Notes under the pieces: generated by a model
What the model saw: only the letters and a program-made list of their open reading frames with translations
The model's database searches: none
What the model was told of the DNA's origin: nothing
Program-made: the position numbers and the translations under genes
From: DASYDU01 sp050248495
GTDB lineage: Bacteria; Planctomycetota; Planctomycetia; Pirellulales; Lacipirellulaceae
Direction of reading: 5' to 3'
Assembly: GCA_050248495.1 (NCBI GenBank)
Contig: JBFWSG010000010.1
Coordinates: forward strand, 62,001 to 126,000
Length of the DNA: 64,000 nucleotides
In this document: one piece after another, positions 44,609 through 53,948 of the stretch
How the letters are laid out: every line of letters starts with the position of its first letter
Position numbering within the stretch: position 1 is the stretch's first letter

Positions 44609-46600
44609 TCACTCCTTGCCGCCGAGCTCAAGCACGACGGCGTCGCAGGCCGGGACGGTCACGACAGCTCCCGCGGTCTCTTTGCGAATCGGGAAACTGT
44701 CGACGTCGCCGGAGGCGGTGAAGAGCTGGATGAGAGTTTCTCCCGCGGAGAGCGGAATTTCCCAATCGTAGTTGGCATCGCCCCGATTGAAGCCCACCAG
44801 CACCTTGTGCTTGTCGTCGGCCCGCTCAAAGGCCAGGAAGCGCTGTTTGTCGTCGGCCCGAACGAACTTGATCGAGCCACGACGGAGGACCGGCAGCTGC
44901 TTGCGGAGCTCGATCGCCGCCCGGTAGAAGTTGAACAACGATGCGTCGAAGGCAACTTCATCCGCGGTGCGCGGCCGGTTGAGGGGATCGGCGCTCTGCG
45001 GCGCAAAAGTCATCTCCTGCCAGACCATCGGCATGCGATCGCAGGGATCGTCGCCGCCCCACATGCCCGCTTCCGTGCCGTAGTAGATCATCGGCGCTCC
45101 CACATACGTCATCTGCATCAGCGCGACCATCCGTTGGATTCGCCGCTCGGCATCGGTCGGCTTCCGTACGTCGTAGTCGGGAACATAACGCGGCGAGACG
45201 CCGATGTCGTAGTCGAAGCGCGCGGGCTGCTCGTAGGGGCGGCGGCCGGCGTTGACGATCATCGAGGCCAACCGGTCGGTGTCGTGGGAATCGACCATGT
45301 TGAGCAGCGACCGTTGCACCGGTTCGCTATAGGCCGAGCGGCGGCCAGTGAGCTGCAGGACCGCCTCGCTTGGAGTGAGGACGTCGTCCACGAGATAGCC
45401 CTTCACCGGAAAAGAGAAGCCGTAGTAATTCATCGTCGCGGTGAAGCGGCTATCGGCCAGGAAACGTGCCGCGTCGTCCCACACTTCGGCAACCGTGTAC
45501 GCTTCGGGATTGATGCTGCGGACGTGCTGGTGCCAATCCTGCCAGAATCCGCTGGGGACTTCGCTCGCCACGTCGAGCCGCCAGCCGTCGATGCCGTCGC
45601 TGGGGTCGCCATTGCCGTCGGGGTCCATCCACCGCCGCGTGATGTCCATGACATACTGTTTCGGGCCGGGGTGCAGATCCTGATGAGTCGAGTCGTTGGC
45701 GAACTCGGGAAGCGACTCGACGCCCCACCAGCCACGATAGCGGAATTCGTTTTTCGGCGTATTCGGATCGTCGAACGCCTGCACGATGTACCAATCCTTG
45801 TAAGGCGAATCGGCCTGCCGCTTGCGCAGGTCCGCGAACGCAAAAAAGTCGCGCCCCGTGTGATTGAACACGCCGTCGATGATCACCCGGATGCCGCGGG
45901 CATGGGCCTTCTGCAAGAGCTCCAGGAAGAGCTTGTCCGCAGCGGACCAATGCCAGGTCTTGGGGTCGCTCGTCTCCTGGGCCATCAACTCGAAATCGCC
46001 GGCCGGATCGGGGCCAAAGTGGGGATCGATGTGATGGAACGTATTGCCGTCGTACTTGTGGAGCGAGCGGGCATAGAACAACGGGTTGAAGTAAATCGTG
46101 TTGATGCCCAGCTGCTGGAGGTAATCGAGGTGATCGATCACTCCGGCGAGGTCGCCGCCGTAGCGGCGGTGAAAGACACCGTTCTCGTAGAAATTCGGCC
46201 CCAGTTCCTGTTCCCAATCGGCGCGGGCATACCAGTCGCCGGTCCACGGCGTGATCTGCCACGACGCGGGCACCGGGCCTTCGAGCGAATCCCGCGTGGG
46301 ATCGTTCTGCGGGTCGCCGTTGGCGAACCGCTCGGGAAAGATCTGATAGAACACCGCGTCGGCGACCCAATCGGGCACCATCGTGGCCGGCGCGGCGTCG
46401 TCCGGCGGCGCTTCCACTTGGGAATGCACCGCCGGACGAACCGCTTCATCGACGTGCACGGCTGCCAGCGTGGGCTCGACCTGGGCAGTCGACGTCGAGT
46501 CGCCCTCCCCCACTCTCGACGTCGGCCCACACCCGGCCGGCAGCCATACCAGAGCCACCAGCGCCGCGAGGCGCTGCAGGCTTTTCCTAACTCTCACCAT
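44609..46600 (-). CDS. Lipoprotein GH13 amylase (neopullulanase-like)
   Basis: The product has 663 residues. A lipobox LPAGC marks C24 for lipid attachment. The GH13 barrel begins VFYQIFPERFANGDP, as in cyclomaltodextrinase and neopullulanase enzymes. Catalytic D343 is in GWRLDVASE and E372 in AEVWDD; region I is DGVFNHTG and region IV VDSHDTDR. The lipid anchor should place it on a membrane next to the importer. It probably trims malto-oligomers to the sizes the ABC system takes up. It lies 35 bp after the starch-binding-like gene and 9 bp before the fused transporter gene. Confidence 0.92.
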   Translation of the reverse strand: MVRVRKSLQRLAALVALVWLPAGCGPTSRVGEGDSTSTAQVEPTLAAVHVDEAVRPAVHSQVEAPPDDAAPATMVPDWVADAVFYQIFPERFANGDPQNDPTRDSLEGPVPASWQITPWTGDWYARADWEQELGPNFYENGVFHRRYGGDLAGVIDHLDYLQQLGINTIYFNPLFYARSLHKYDGNTFHHIDPHFGPDPAGDFELMAQETSDPKTWHWSAADKLFLELLQKAHARGIRVIIDGVFNHTGRDFFAFADLRKRQADSPYKDWYIVQAFDDPNTPKNEFRYRGWWGVESLPEFANDSTHQDLHPGPKQYVMDITRRWMDPDGNGDPSDGIDGWRLDVASEVPSGFWQDWHQHVRSINPEAYTVAEVWDDAARFLADSRFTATMNYYGFSFPVKGYLVDDVLTPSEAVLQLTGRRSAYSEPVQRSLLNMVDSHDTDRLASMIVNAGRRPYEQPARFDYDIGVSPRYVPDYDVRKPTDAERRIQRMVALMQMTYVGAPMIYYGTEAGMWGGDDPCDRMPMVWQEMTFAPQSADPLNRPRTADEVAFDASLFNFYRAAIELRKQLPVLRRGSIKFVRADDKQRFLAFERADDKHKVLVGFNRGDANYDWEIPLSAGETLIQLFTASGDVDSFPIRKETAGAVVTVPACDAVVLELGGKE

Positions 46601-46635
46601 CGTTCACCTTCCACGCGTCGATTTCTGCCGGACGG

Positions 46636-48156
46636 CTAGCGACGGCGCCCCCCGATTGCCGCCGCGCCGCAAATTCCCATCACCAGCAGCAACAGCGAAG
46701 CCGGCTCGGGCACGGCCGAGGCCGCACCCAACACCTCGAATGTGCGCCACCGGCCGTTCGGCAGGTCGAGCTCGAAGCGCCAGGTCTGGCCGGCGCTGGC
46801 GACCACCATCTGGGCGTTGCCGGCGTTGTTGCCGAAGTCGTCGCCGATCGAGATGTTCCAGGGATTCGTCTCGTCCTGGTGGCGGAACTTGAACGCATAG
46901 TTGCCGGCCGCATCGAAGGTGTAATCACCGGAGTAAACGCCGTTGCCCTGAGCAGTGAGCGACAACAGCGGCGTCGCCCAATTGCTCACAGGGAATGAAC
47001 CAATCACATCCCAGGCGAACTGCTGCGGATCGGCGTAACCGAGGCGATCGGAATTCGACGGCGACCAACCGTCTGCCCAGGACGCCCCTTGCAGCTCATG
47101 AAACTTCAGTCCGATATTGCCGCTGGCGTCGGCTCGCACGCGCGTCACGGTGCCCGGCACGGCTTCCGAGAGATCGGTCTTGATTGCACGGAAATCGTAG
47201 TTGTCGCCGGGCGTCAGGCCCGTGAGATTGAGCTCGTATTCGCCACCCCCCAGATTCGTGAAGTTCTGGTCGGGAATCTGCGTTTGCGTGCCGGTCGGCG
47301 TATTGCGCGCCATCCAGGTGATCAGCGTGCCTTGACCGAAGTGGGCCTTCCAGTTGTCGTACGAGGCCGTACCGACGGGCGTGCCGCTCGAATCGTTCGG
47401 CAAAGCGGTCGTGCTGCCAACGTTGTCGCGGTAGACCGTGTAGTCGCCGGCGTCGGCGATACCATTCTTGTTGAAGTCGCCTTGCTGTCCCGCCGAAACG
47501 GCCGTCGTGTAATAGCGGAAACGTCCCTTTGGCAGATCGAGTTCAAACGTCCAGGGATCGTTCGCCGCGCCGACCAAGAACGTGTTGTTGTTGGCGCTGT
47601 TGCGGAAATACTGTCCGATCGTGGTGTCCCATTCCGTGGCCGTGAGTCCGCGGAATTTGAATTCCTGACCACCCGCCGGCATGGGGAACGTTCCCTTGTA
47701 GACGCCGTTGCCCATGTCGGTCAATTGGTAAGTCGTATCCGGTGAAGTTCCCGGCCAGCCGTTGAACGAGCCGACGATTTCCCAGCCAAAGGCGTGCGTG
47801 TCATCGTAACCCACGCGGCGGGAGTTGTTCGGCAAGTAGCCGTCGCTCCAGGTCGTCTGATTGTACATGTGCAAATTCAGGTTGCCGGTCGCGTCAGTAT
47901 ACGCGCGGGCATCGTTGCCCGGACCGATGCCAGGCATTTCGATCGACCAGTCTTCGGTCGCAACCTTCCAGTTGTAAGGCGAAGTCTCAAACAGGCCGGT
48001 CAGGTTGGCCGTAAAGTGGGTCGCATCGCCTGCGTCGACCACCATTGGAATGTCCGTACCCCAGTTGTTGAACTCGCCGCGGGCGTACCACGTCTGCGCC
48101 GCGGCCGGAGCCGCCAGCAGGGCCAACAACAAAAACATGCTAGACAAGACTCTCAT
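46636..48156 (-). CDS. Duplicated starch-binding-like PEP-CTERM protein (SusE/F analog)
   Basis: The product has 506 residues with a signal peptide (1-20). Two similar halves, about 21-217 and 279-475, each hold two beta-sandwich modules. Modules open with WYARGEFNNWG, WEIVGSFNGWPG, WMARNTPTG and WDVIGSFPVSNW. WSDGYLPNNSRRVGYDD (half 1) and WADGWSPSNSDRLGYAD (half 2) show the duplication, as do the FELDLPKGRFR / FELDLPNGRWR ends. A dockerin-like GDFNKNGIADAGDYTVYRD sits between the halves. The end is VPEPAS, a helix and GGRRR. It has no enzyme motif, so I infer a starch-holding surface protein comparable in role to SusE/SusF. GGAGGT precedes ATG 48156. Confidence 0.82.
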   Translation of the reverse strand: MRVLSSMFLLLALLAAPAAAQTWYARGEFNNWGTDIPMVVDAGDATHFTANLTGLFETSPYNWKVATEDWSIEMPGIGPGNDARAYTDATGNLNLHMYNQTTWSDGYLPNNSRRVGYDDTHAFGWEIVGSFNGWPGTSPDTTYQLTDMGNGVYKGTFPMPAGGQEFKFRGLTATEWDTTIGQYFRNSANNNTFLVGAANDPWTFELDLPKGRFRYYTTAVSAGQQGDFNKNGIADAGDYTVYRDNVGSTTALPNDSSGTPVGTASYDNWKAHFGQGTLITWMARNTPTGTQTQIPDQNFTNLGGGEYELNLTGLTPGDNYDFRAIKTDLSEAVPGTVTRVRADASGNIGLKFHELQGASWADGWSPSNSDRLGYADPQQFAWDVIGSFPVSNWATPLLSLTAQGNGVYSGDYTFDAAGNYAFKFRHQDETNPWNISIGDDFGNNAGNAQMVVASAGQTWRFELDLPNGRWRTFEVLGAASAVPEPASLLLLVMGICGAAAIGGRRR

Positions 48157-48192
48157 TGCGATAACCTCCAAGAACCGAAGATTCTCCCACCC

Positions 48193-51100
48193 TTAGTTAC
48201 TACACTTGGTGTTCGACCGCTCGTGCGGACGACACATTACCAACCCCAGAAAAGCCAACGCGACGAGCGCCGCTATGGACGGCTCCGGGACAGCGGCCGA
48301 AGCCGCACCGCTGCCCGGCGCCAACTGCGCCCTGACAAATCCAAATGCCCCCTGCCACACTTCGAAGTCGGCGGCATCGACGACGCCGTCGAAATTGCCG
48401 TCCGCCACAAGCCCGCCACCGGCGACACCGACCCGATCGCGCCACACGGAGTAGTCCGCGGCATCGACGCGGCCGTCGACGTTGAAATCGCCCGGCACGC
48501 TGCGGATCAGCTCGGTCACGAAGGTCTCGGCATCGAGCGCGTCGACCGTGCCATCGACGTTCAGGTCGAAGAGCCAGGTCGCCGCCCCGAAGTTTGCAAA
48601 CAGAGCGGCAAAATCCGCAAGGTCCGTCGCGCCCGAGCCGTCGAAATCGCCGCGCTTCAAGAGCAGCCCCGTATACGCGTCGAGCACGTCCTGACTCGCG
48701 GCGTTGGCGACCAGTTCGTTGCCCAACAGGAACAAGTCACGGTTGTCGCCCAAGCCGTCGCCGTTCACGTCGAAGGCCGAGCTGAACTTGCTGTTCTGGC
48801 TGTAGAGCACATCTTCGACGGAACCGATGTTGTGCCAGATGTCGCCGACGACATAGCCGTTGCTGAAATTCATGTCGCCGAAGCCGCGGCCGCGGCCGTT
48901 GGTCTGCGTGAACAGGCCCGCGAAACGTTGAATGTTGAAGTTACCCGTCGGCTCGTAGGTGACCACGGTCGCCACATGGCTGCCGAAGTTCACGCTCTGC
49001 CCGCGGATAAACTTGTCGCGGTCGTAGTAGTTGGCTTTGTTAAGTCCGCTGACCTGGGCCAGAATCTGCTGGTCGGTGAGATTCGCCGGCAGGTCGAGGA
49101 GCACGTGCATGCTGTCGGCCGTCTCGTCCACGCTCTTGACGATGAAGTCGCGATTGTTCGGGTTGTTTGGATCGGTGGCGTAGGGAGCGAAGCTGACCAG
49201 GGCCGCCTCGGGCGGCAGGCGATCGACGTAGATAGCGCGCTTGAAATCGGTATACACGGCGGGGCCGCCGTCGCCGCCCGTCGCCGCGTCGCGATGCCGG
49301 AAGGCCCGCACGGTGATGTAATGCCGGCCCTCAGACAGCTGCGTCGTGTCGATCGCCTGGGCAAACGATCCCGTGCCCGTCCCGACATTTGTACCACCGC
49401 TCCAGACATAGCCAGGCGAATTCTGCGTCGTGAAGTTCTCGAAGCCGTAGGTGGTGCTGCCCGGCGTCACATAGTCGACGCCCGAATTGCCGTTCAGATT
49501 GAGGCCGTCGTCGATGCGAATCACTGCCAGGTCGCCGTCAGCGTGGACATCGCGCACCGGGTTGGCTTCGCCCAGCGGCGCCGGCAGCGTGACCGGCGTG
49601 GTGTTAAGCTCGACCGTAAATGAATTGCCCGTGACGACGTCGATGTCGGCCAGCCGCGCGGTGCCATTGTTCGCCTGAGTCGGTGTCGCGCCCGAGAGCA
49701 CCTGCGAGACGCCCGTGAGCGAAAGCGAGCCCTGCGGCGTCGCTAGGCCGTAGATCACATACCCCAAGCCGTGCGACGAATTTCGCGGCACGCGCATCGT
49801 CACCTGGCCGCTGGCATTGACACGGATCGCCTCGGGGATGTTGCCGCCGGGGTCGACCGTCGCGTTGGCGGCGTTGCCCGTCAGCTCGACCAGCACGGAA
49901 TTAGGAGCGAAATTGGTCTGCACCGGCGTCCGCTGGTCGTAACCCGCGTCGAGCCGGCTGTTGAGCCCCACCAGCGCCGAGTTGCTCCGCTCGTAGATGT
50001 AGAGGTTCGAGAAGCCGTTCGGATTGAAGGCGTCGTCGATCCAGCGTTCCTGAAAATCGCCGCGGCCATGGGTGTTGCGAATTTCGACCAGCTTGGCGAC
50101 GTCGTCGCCGTGGTAACCGCCCAGCGCGTCGTTGCTCATCGAGTACGACGAGCCGCCGATGTCCTTGGGAAAGTCGCGGCCTTCGCCAAATTCCTTGGCG
50201 TTCATGTAGACGACCGCCTCGCCCGGCTTCATCAACGTATAGGCGTAGGCCACCTTGTACAAAAAGGGCCGCTGGCCGCTCTGATCGTCGTGACTATCGA
50301 CGAAGGTCACGCCCTGGCTGCCGTCGCTGTTCCAGACTTCGGTTCCCGCCGGGCGGTCGTAGTTGTCGAGGCCGGCGCCGCGTATTTTGTGCCAATTGTT
50401 TTGCGTGCCGTTGCTCGACAAGTTGCCCACCATCGCCCAGAACAGCGGGAAATCGAGCGCGTCGCGGTTGCCGCGGACCGTCGTTTCGCTCGGGTCGATC
50501 CCATAGCGATTGGTCAAATTGCGGCGGATGTATGGCTGCACGCTCGGAGCGTTGCCGTCGGCCACTTCGGAGAACATGTAGATCGGCTGGATCGAGCCGT
50601 CGAGATTCGTCCGCAAACTGGTGCGATAGACCGCGTTGTCCAGGTAGTTCATCACCCAGGTCGGCATGTGGCGGGCCGCGTCGACGCGGAAACCGTCGAC
50701 GCCGATCACTTGGATCATGTACTGCATGTTGCGCATCAAGAGGCCCGTGGCGTTCTCCGCCGTCGGATCGCCCGCTAAAGGATCGGCGAGGTTAAAGCTA
50801 TACCGCGTGAATGTTCCGCCGCCTGTCGCGGGATCGGTGAGCGTCACGCCGCCCAGTGCCTGGTCGGGGTAGAACCGCGCGTTGTTCGGATCGGGCTTGT
50901 TCGTCACCGTGCCGGCCGGGATGTTTTGCGGGTTTCCGGCGGCAATCGGGTGACGGATGTACGAGAGGTTTTTCTCCTGGGCGATGTCGAGCAGTCCGAA
51001 CAGGCTGCCGTTCTGCGAATCCTGCTCGTAGCTGATCGCCGGATTGTGGAAGTCGCCATACGCATCGCCGGGCGCCGAGAGGACGAAGCCCGGATAGCCG

Positions 51101-51531
51101 CCCTGGTTGGCAAAGCCGCTGGTGTTCGCGTTGCGAAAGCCGTTGTGATTCGGAACGAAATCCGTGTACATCCGCACGCTGGCGTCGTGAGCGCCGGCGA
51201 TGCTGGCCTTAAGCGAAGTTTCGGTGCCGTAGAGCGTCTCGCTCCGCGGCTTGCCCAGGTCGAAGCGGTCGTACACGTCGTACCCCACGGAATTCGCGCC
51301 GGAGTCGGCCCGCTGCGGCGGCGGCAACCACATTTGCCCGTAGCCAACCTCAAAGATGTCCGCCATCCGATCCTCGATCGTGTCCCACCGCGCTTCAAAC
51401 ATCTGCAGGATCGCGGGAGACGACACGGCTTCGCCGCGGGCGCAACGCGGGGCCGCCCATGCCGCCAACGCGGCACACGCCACTCCCACGGCGCACGCGC
51501 GCCTTCGCCAACCGATCCACGTCACCATCAT
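48193..51531 (-). CDS. Large secreted GH13 alpha-amylase with dockerin-like and PEP-CTERM ends
   Basis: The product has 1112 residues with a signal peptide (about 1-33). The GH13 barrel has D284 in GVDGFRVDAARH, E322 in MFSEVADG and FVDSHDDQSG as region IV (near residue 416). Beta domains follow to about residue 920. Three to four dockerin-like segments come next (GDFDGSGATDLADF, LNVDGTVDALDAE, GDFNVDGRVDAADYSVWRD, VVDAADFEVWQGAFG). The end is VPEPSIA and a hydrophobic helix. It should make the first cuts in starch or glycogen outside the cell. It is the fourth gene of the starch operon, 30 bp after the second lipoprotein. Confidence 0.92.
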   Translation of the reverse strand: MMVTWIGWRRRACAVGVACAALAAWAAPRCARGEAVSSPAILQMFEARWDTIEDRMADIFEVGYGQMWLPPPQRADSGANSVGYDVYDRFDLGKPRSETLYGTETSLKASIAGAHDASVRMYTDFVPNHNGFRNANTSGFANQGGYPGFVLSAPGDAYGDFHNPAISYEQDSQNGSLFGLLDIAQEKNLSYIRHPIAAGNPQNIPAGTVTNKPDPNNARFYPDQALGGVTLTDPATGGGTFTRYSFNLADPLAGDPTAENATGLLMRNMQYMIQVIGVDGFRVDAARHMPTWVMNYLDNAVYRTSLRTNLDGSIQPIYMFSEVADGNAPSVQPYIRRNLTNRYGIDPSETTVRGNRDALDFPLFWAMVGNLSSNGTQNNWHKIRGAGLDNYDRPAGTEVWNSDGSQGVTFVDSHDDQSGQRPFLYKVAYAYTLMKPGEAVVYMNAKEFGEGRDFPKDIGGSSYSMSNDALGGYHGDDVAKLVEIRNTHGRGDFQERWIDDAFNPNGFSNLYIYERSNSALVGLNSRLDAGYDQRTPVQTNFAPNSVLVELTGNAANATVDPGGNIPEAIRVNASGQVTMRVPRNSSHGLGYVIYGLATPQGSLSLTGVSQVLSGATPTQANNGTARLADIDVVTGNSFTVELNTTPVTLPAPLGEANPVRDVHADGDLAVIRIDDGLNLNGNSGVDYVTPGSTTYGFENFTTQNSPGYVWSGGTNVGTGTGSFAQAIDTTQLSEGRHYITVRAFRHRDAATGGDGGPAVYTDFKRAIYVDRLPPEAALVSFAPYATDPNNPNNRDFIVKSVDETADSMHVLLDLPANLTDQQILAQVSGLNKANYYDRDKFIRGQSVNFGSHVATVVTYEPTGNFNIQRFAGLFTQTNGRGRGFGDMNFSNGYVVGDIWHNIGSVEDVLYSQNSKFSSAFDVNGDGLGDNRDLFLLGNELVANAASQDVLDAYTGLLLKRGDFDGSGATDLADFAALFANFGAATWLFDLNVDGTVDALDAETFVTELIRSVPGDFNVDGRVDAADYSVWRDRVGVAGGGLVADGNFDGVVDAADFEVWQGAFGFVRAQLAPGSGAASAAVPEPSIAALVALAFLGLVMCRPHERSNTKCSN

Positions 51532-51561
51532 CCGCCTCTTCTCGACGTTTCCGCCGCGCCC

Positions 51562-52017
51562 CTAGCGCTGCCGGCCCGGGTTCCAACCGGCCGGCGGCTG
51601 CGACTTCAAGTCCAAGTTGATTTCGTTCGACCCGGATTCGACGTTGAATTTCAAACCGGAGGTATCCTTCGAGCGGTACCAGGCCGGCGTGATTGGCTTT
51701 CCCGGTGGCGGTGGGCCTCCGGAAGCCGTTTGCTTCACCGCAGACTGCTCGTTTGCCGAAACGCTAATTCCGTACTCACCAGTCGGCAGACCTTCCTCGC
51801 GGCCCGTGTGAACCGAGTAAGAACCGTCCTCCAAAATGCGTGCGTAAGCAGCCGGCCCGCCACCTGATGGATAAAACGTGACTGTACCGCAAGGCACGGT
51901 TGCTCCATCGAGCGTCACCTTGCCCGACACCGTAGAGTCGTACGTACCTCCACAGCCGCATAACGTAATCAGCAACAGCGCGACCGCGCCGACACTTTGC
52001 AGGTTTCGCTCCGTCAT
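51562..52017 (-). CDS. Small Ig-like lipoprotein B of starch operon
   Basis: The product has 151 residues. The lipobox LCGC marks a lipoprotein. One carboxypeptidase-regulatory-like sandwich follows: VSGKVTLDGATVPCGTVTF, an LPTGEYGISV turn and PAWYRSKDTSGLKFNVESG. It is paralogous to the upstream 52014-52679 gene and to the 34991-35446 lipoprotein. Its start overlaps the stop of the upstream gene by 4 bp (ATGA). Role unknown. Confidence 0.85.
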   Translation of the reverse strand: MTERNLQSVGAVALLLITLCGCGGTYDSTVSGKVTLDGATVPCGTVTFYPSGGGPAAYARILEDGSYSVHTGREEGLPTGEYGISVSANEQSAVKQTASGGPPPPGKPITPAWYRSKDTSGLKFNVESGSNEINLDLKSQPPAGWNPGRQR

Positions 52018-52679
52018 TGTGCTGGCTTCTCCCCACTCGGCTCGGCCGCGGGCGCGCCGGCTTCCGGCTGGGCCGCGGGAACGGTTTCGGCTGGTGGCGC
52101 GCTGGCCGGCTCTTCCGCTTGCGGCGCTGTGCTGGTGGCTTGCGGCGCTGCCGCTGGCTGGACTTCGGCGGCCGGCGCGGTCTCGGCAGCCGGCGACTCT
52201 TCCGTCGCCTCGCCCGGTGCTTCGGCTGACGGCGCTTCCGCCGGTTCCAGCTCAAGATTGATCAGCTGCGGACCTGCTTTGACAGTAAATTTCAAATCAC
52301 TGGTGTCTTTTGCAGCGTACTTTGAAGCGACTAGCGACGCCCCAGGGATCGGTGGAGCGCCTGGAATTACCTGTTCGCTCGCCACCGGCGGCCCAGTGAT
52401 GGAAACCGTGACGATGTAATCTCCGGGCTCGACCGTGCCACCGTCTTCCTGTCTCAAGTCGCCTTGCCCGGTGCGGAGAGAGTAGCTTCCGTCGGGATGA
52501 ATGCGACCGATCGCCACCTTTCCCGCTTTAACCGGTTGAAACGTCACCGTGCCCGCATTGGCCAACTCGCCATTGATGGTCACAGTGCCGGTCACCACCG
52601 CGTCGTACTTGTTCGCCGGCCCGCCGCAACCGGCCGCGACCAACAATGTCAATCCAAAGTAAATTCTGCTTCGATTCAT
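52014..52679 (-). CDS. Small Ig-like lipoprotein A of starch operon, with Ala/Pro/Glu tail
   Basis: The product has 221 residues. The lipobox VAAGC marks a lipoprotein. The sandwich domain (about 25-145) has VTGTVTINGELANAGTVTF, VEPGDYIVTVSI and SKYAAKDTSDLKFTVKAG, matching lipoprotein B. From about residue 147 the chain becomes an Ala/Pro/Glu-rich disordered tail, which B lacks. The overlap with B is 4 bp. The tail could span the periplasm or the surface layer. The gene follows the DUF1559 gene by 21 bp. Confidence 0.85.
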   Translation of the reverse strand: MNRSRIYFGLTLLVAAGCGGPANKYDAVVTGTVTINGELANAGTVTFQPVKAGKVAIGRIHPDGSYSLRTGQGDLRQEDGGTVEPGDYIVTVSITGPPVASEQVIPGAPPIPGASLVASKYAAKDTSDLKFTVKAGPQLINLELEPAEAPSAEAPGEATEESPAAETAPAAEVQPAAAPQATSTAPQAEEPASAPPAETVPAAQPEAGAPAAEPSGEKPAQ

Positions 52680-52700
52680 CGAGTGGCCTCGCTCTCTCGC

Positions 52701-53789
52701 CTATTGGAGATTTACAATCTCGCCACCGTTTCGCGTCGCCAGTCCGCGATAGACGTCGTGGTTGATCGATTCATTGACGAATTGCACCGATCCATCGCCC
52801 ATCACGAACTGGGCCCCGCCTGGATGGAGGCTCTTGAAACCACGGGCCTTATGCCACTCCTCCGACGATTTGATCAAGGTTTCATCGGGCGGGATGATGA
52901 AGTAATTGAACGGAACGCCGCAAGCTGCCCAATCGCCATCGGCGAAGAACGCTGCCGAGTGGTAGTCCTGCTCGACGACACTCTCACCCACCATAAACGT
53001 GTTGCTCAATCCGTCGGTGACCTTCGAAAGCTTTACGGGGCGAAAGCTCGTGTTGCGAAAGAACAGACCATTGCAGTCAACCGTGTTGTGGCAATCGGGC
53101 GAACCGATGTCCGGCCCGAACGCTGAGTTTTTGCTCCCAGGAGTGGAGTCCTTCGACAACAGCGAGTCTCCAATCGAACCCTTATACGACGTAGTTGCGA
53201 TGATCACTCGGTCAGAGAAGGTCCAATACCACTGCCGCGACGACGGCACCGCCGAAGTATCGGTGGGGCAGGAGAGCCAGGGGAGCTGGCGTTCAAGCAT
53301 TGGGCGAATCGCAGGATTCCCCATTCCGTATCCAGCCGCTGGACCGGTGATCAAAAAGTCCTTCTTAGTCACCGACTTGTCATTGAGAGCCTTCGTAATC
53401 GCATCAGAAAGCGCTGTTTCTTCCATCGGCGGCAGGATATCCACAATCCAACCCTTGCCGTTGTAGCCGGGGCCACCCTGATCTTGATTGCGACTTCCGC
53501 CAGTGGGGGAAAGTTTCTTGCCTGTGATATCCTGCTCTTCCCAATTCCATTGGCTAACTGAAATTGGTAGATGCTTGTTGGCTTGTTCAAACGTCAGACA
53601 CGCCAAGCCAATGTTGTGCAAGTTATTCGAGCATTGAATACGCCGCGCCGCCTCCCGCGCCGCTTGGACTGCCGGCAGCAATAGAGCGACGAGAATGCCG
53701 ATGATGGCAATCACGACCAGCAATTCCACGAGGGTGAACGCTTTCCGCGCGGAAATCGAATTCCAATGGGTGATCGCCGGCCGCTTCAT
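52701..53789 (-). CDS. DUF1559 pseudopilin-like protein of starch operon
   Basis: The product has 362 residues. After a basic leader the prepilin motif is KAFTLVELLVVIAIIGIL, then the DUF1559 domain, closing with the H-x9-DG segment LHPGGAQFVMGDGSVQF. It heads the starch operon. ATG 53789 is preceded by GGGCGGA; a longer frame to 53927 has no signal features. A perfect palindrome GTTCGCGAAC lies about 50 bp upstream at 53841-53850. The pairing with lipoproteins repeats the arrangement at 34991-36472. Confidence 0.9.
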   Translation of the reverse strand: MKRPAITHWNSISARKAFTLVELLVVIAIIGILVALLLPAVQAAREAARRIQCSNNLHNIGLACLTFEQANKHLPISVSQWNWEEQDITGKKLSPTGGSRNQDQGGPGYNGKGWIVDILPPMEETALSDAITKALNDKSVTKKDFLITGPAAGYGMGNPAIRPMLERQLPWLSCPTDTSAVPSSRQWYWTFSDRVIIATTSYKGSIGDSLLSKDSTPGSKNSAFGPDIGSPDCHNTVDCNGLFFRNTSFRPVKLSKVTDGLSNTFMVGESVVEQDYHSAAFFADGDWAACGVPFNYFIIPPDETLIKSSEEWHKARGFKSLHPGGAQFVMGDGSVQFVNESINHDVYRGLATRNGGEIVNLQ

Positions 53790-53822
53790 ACATCCGCCCT
53801 TTCGCCTAAAAGAAGAAACGTG

Positions 53823-53850
53823 GAAAAGTTTCCGCCCATCGTTCGCGAAC
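53823..53850 (-). promoter_or_regulatory. Candidate control region of starch operon
   Basis: Two signals lie just upstream of the DUF1559 start: the perfect 10-bp palindrome GTTCGCGAAC (53841-53850) and a copy of the GAAAAGTT-CCGCC motif (53823-53837) that also occurs twice upstream of the next PEP-CTERM gene. No clear sigma-70 boxes are visible here. Confidence 0.35.
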
Positions 53851-53866
53851 AACTCTCCGAGCCATC

Positions 53867-53895
53867 CAGCTTCCGGCCGCGGCGGCCGGAAGCTG
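53867..53895 (-). terminator. Hairpin between PEP-CTERM gene and starch operon
   Basis: A 13-bp perfect stem, CAGCTTCCGGCCG with CGGCCGGAAGCTG, has a 3-nt loop. It lies after the stop at 53949 and before the starch operon. No T-run follows on the minus strand, so factor-independent termination is uncertain. Confidence 0.5.
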
Positions 53896-53948
53896 AATGA
53901 GCTCGATCGAGCCTTCGCCCCACCCAAATAACCAAACCAAAAATCGAA

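Noticed and set aside
44807..46639. Long plus-strand frame of 610 codons
   Set aside because: It is antisense to the lipoprotein GH13 gene, whose four catalytic regions are intact.
47794..49623. Long plus-strand frame of 609 codons
   Set aside because: It is antisense to the large amylase and the starch-binding-like gene and has no recognisable family or start signal.
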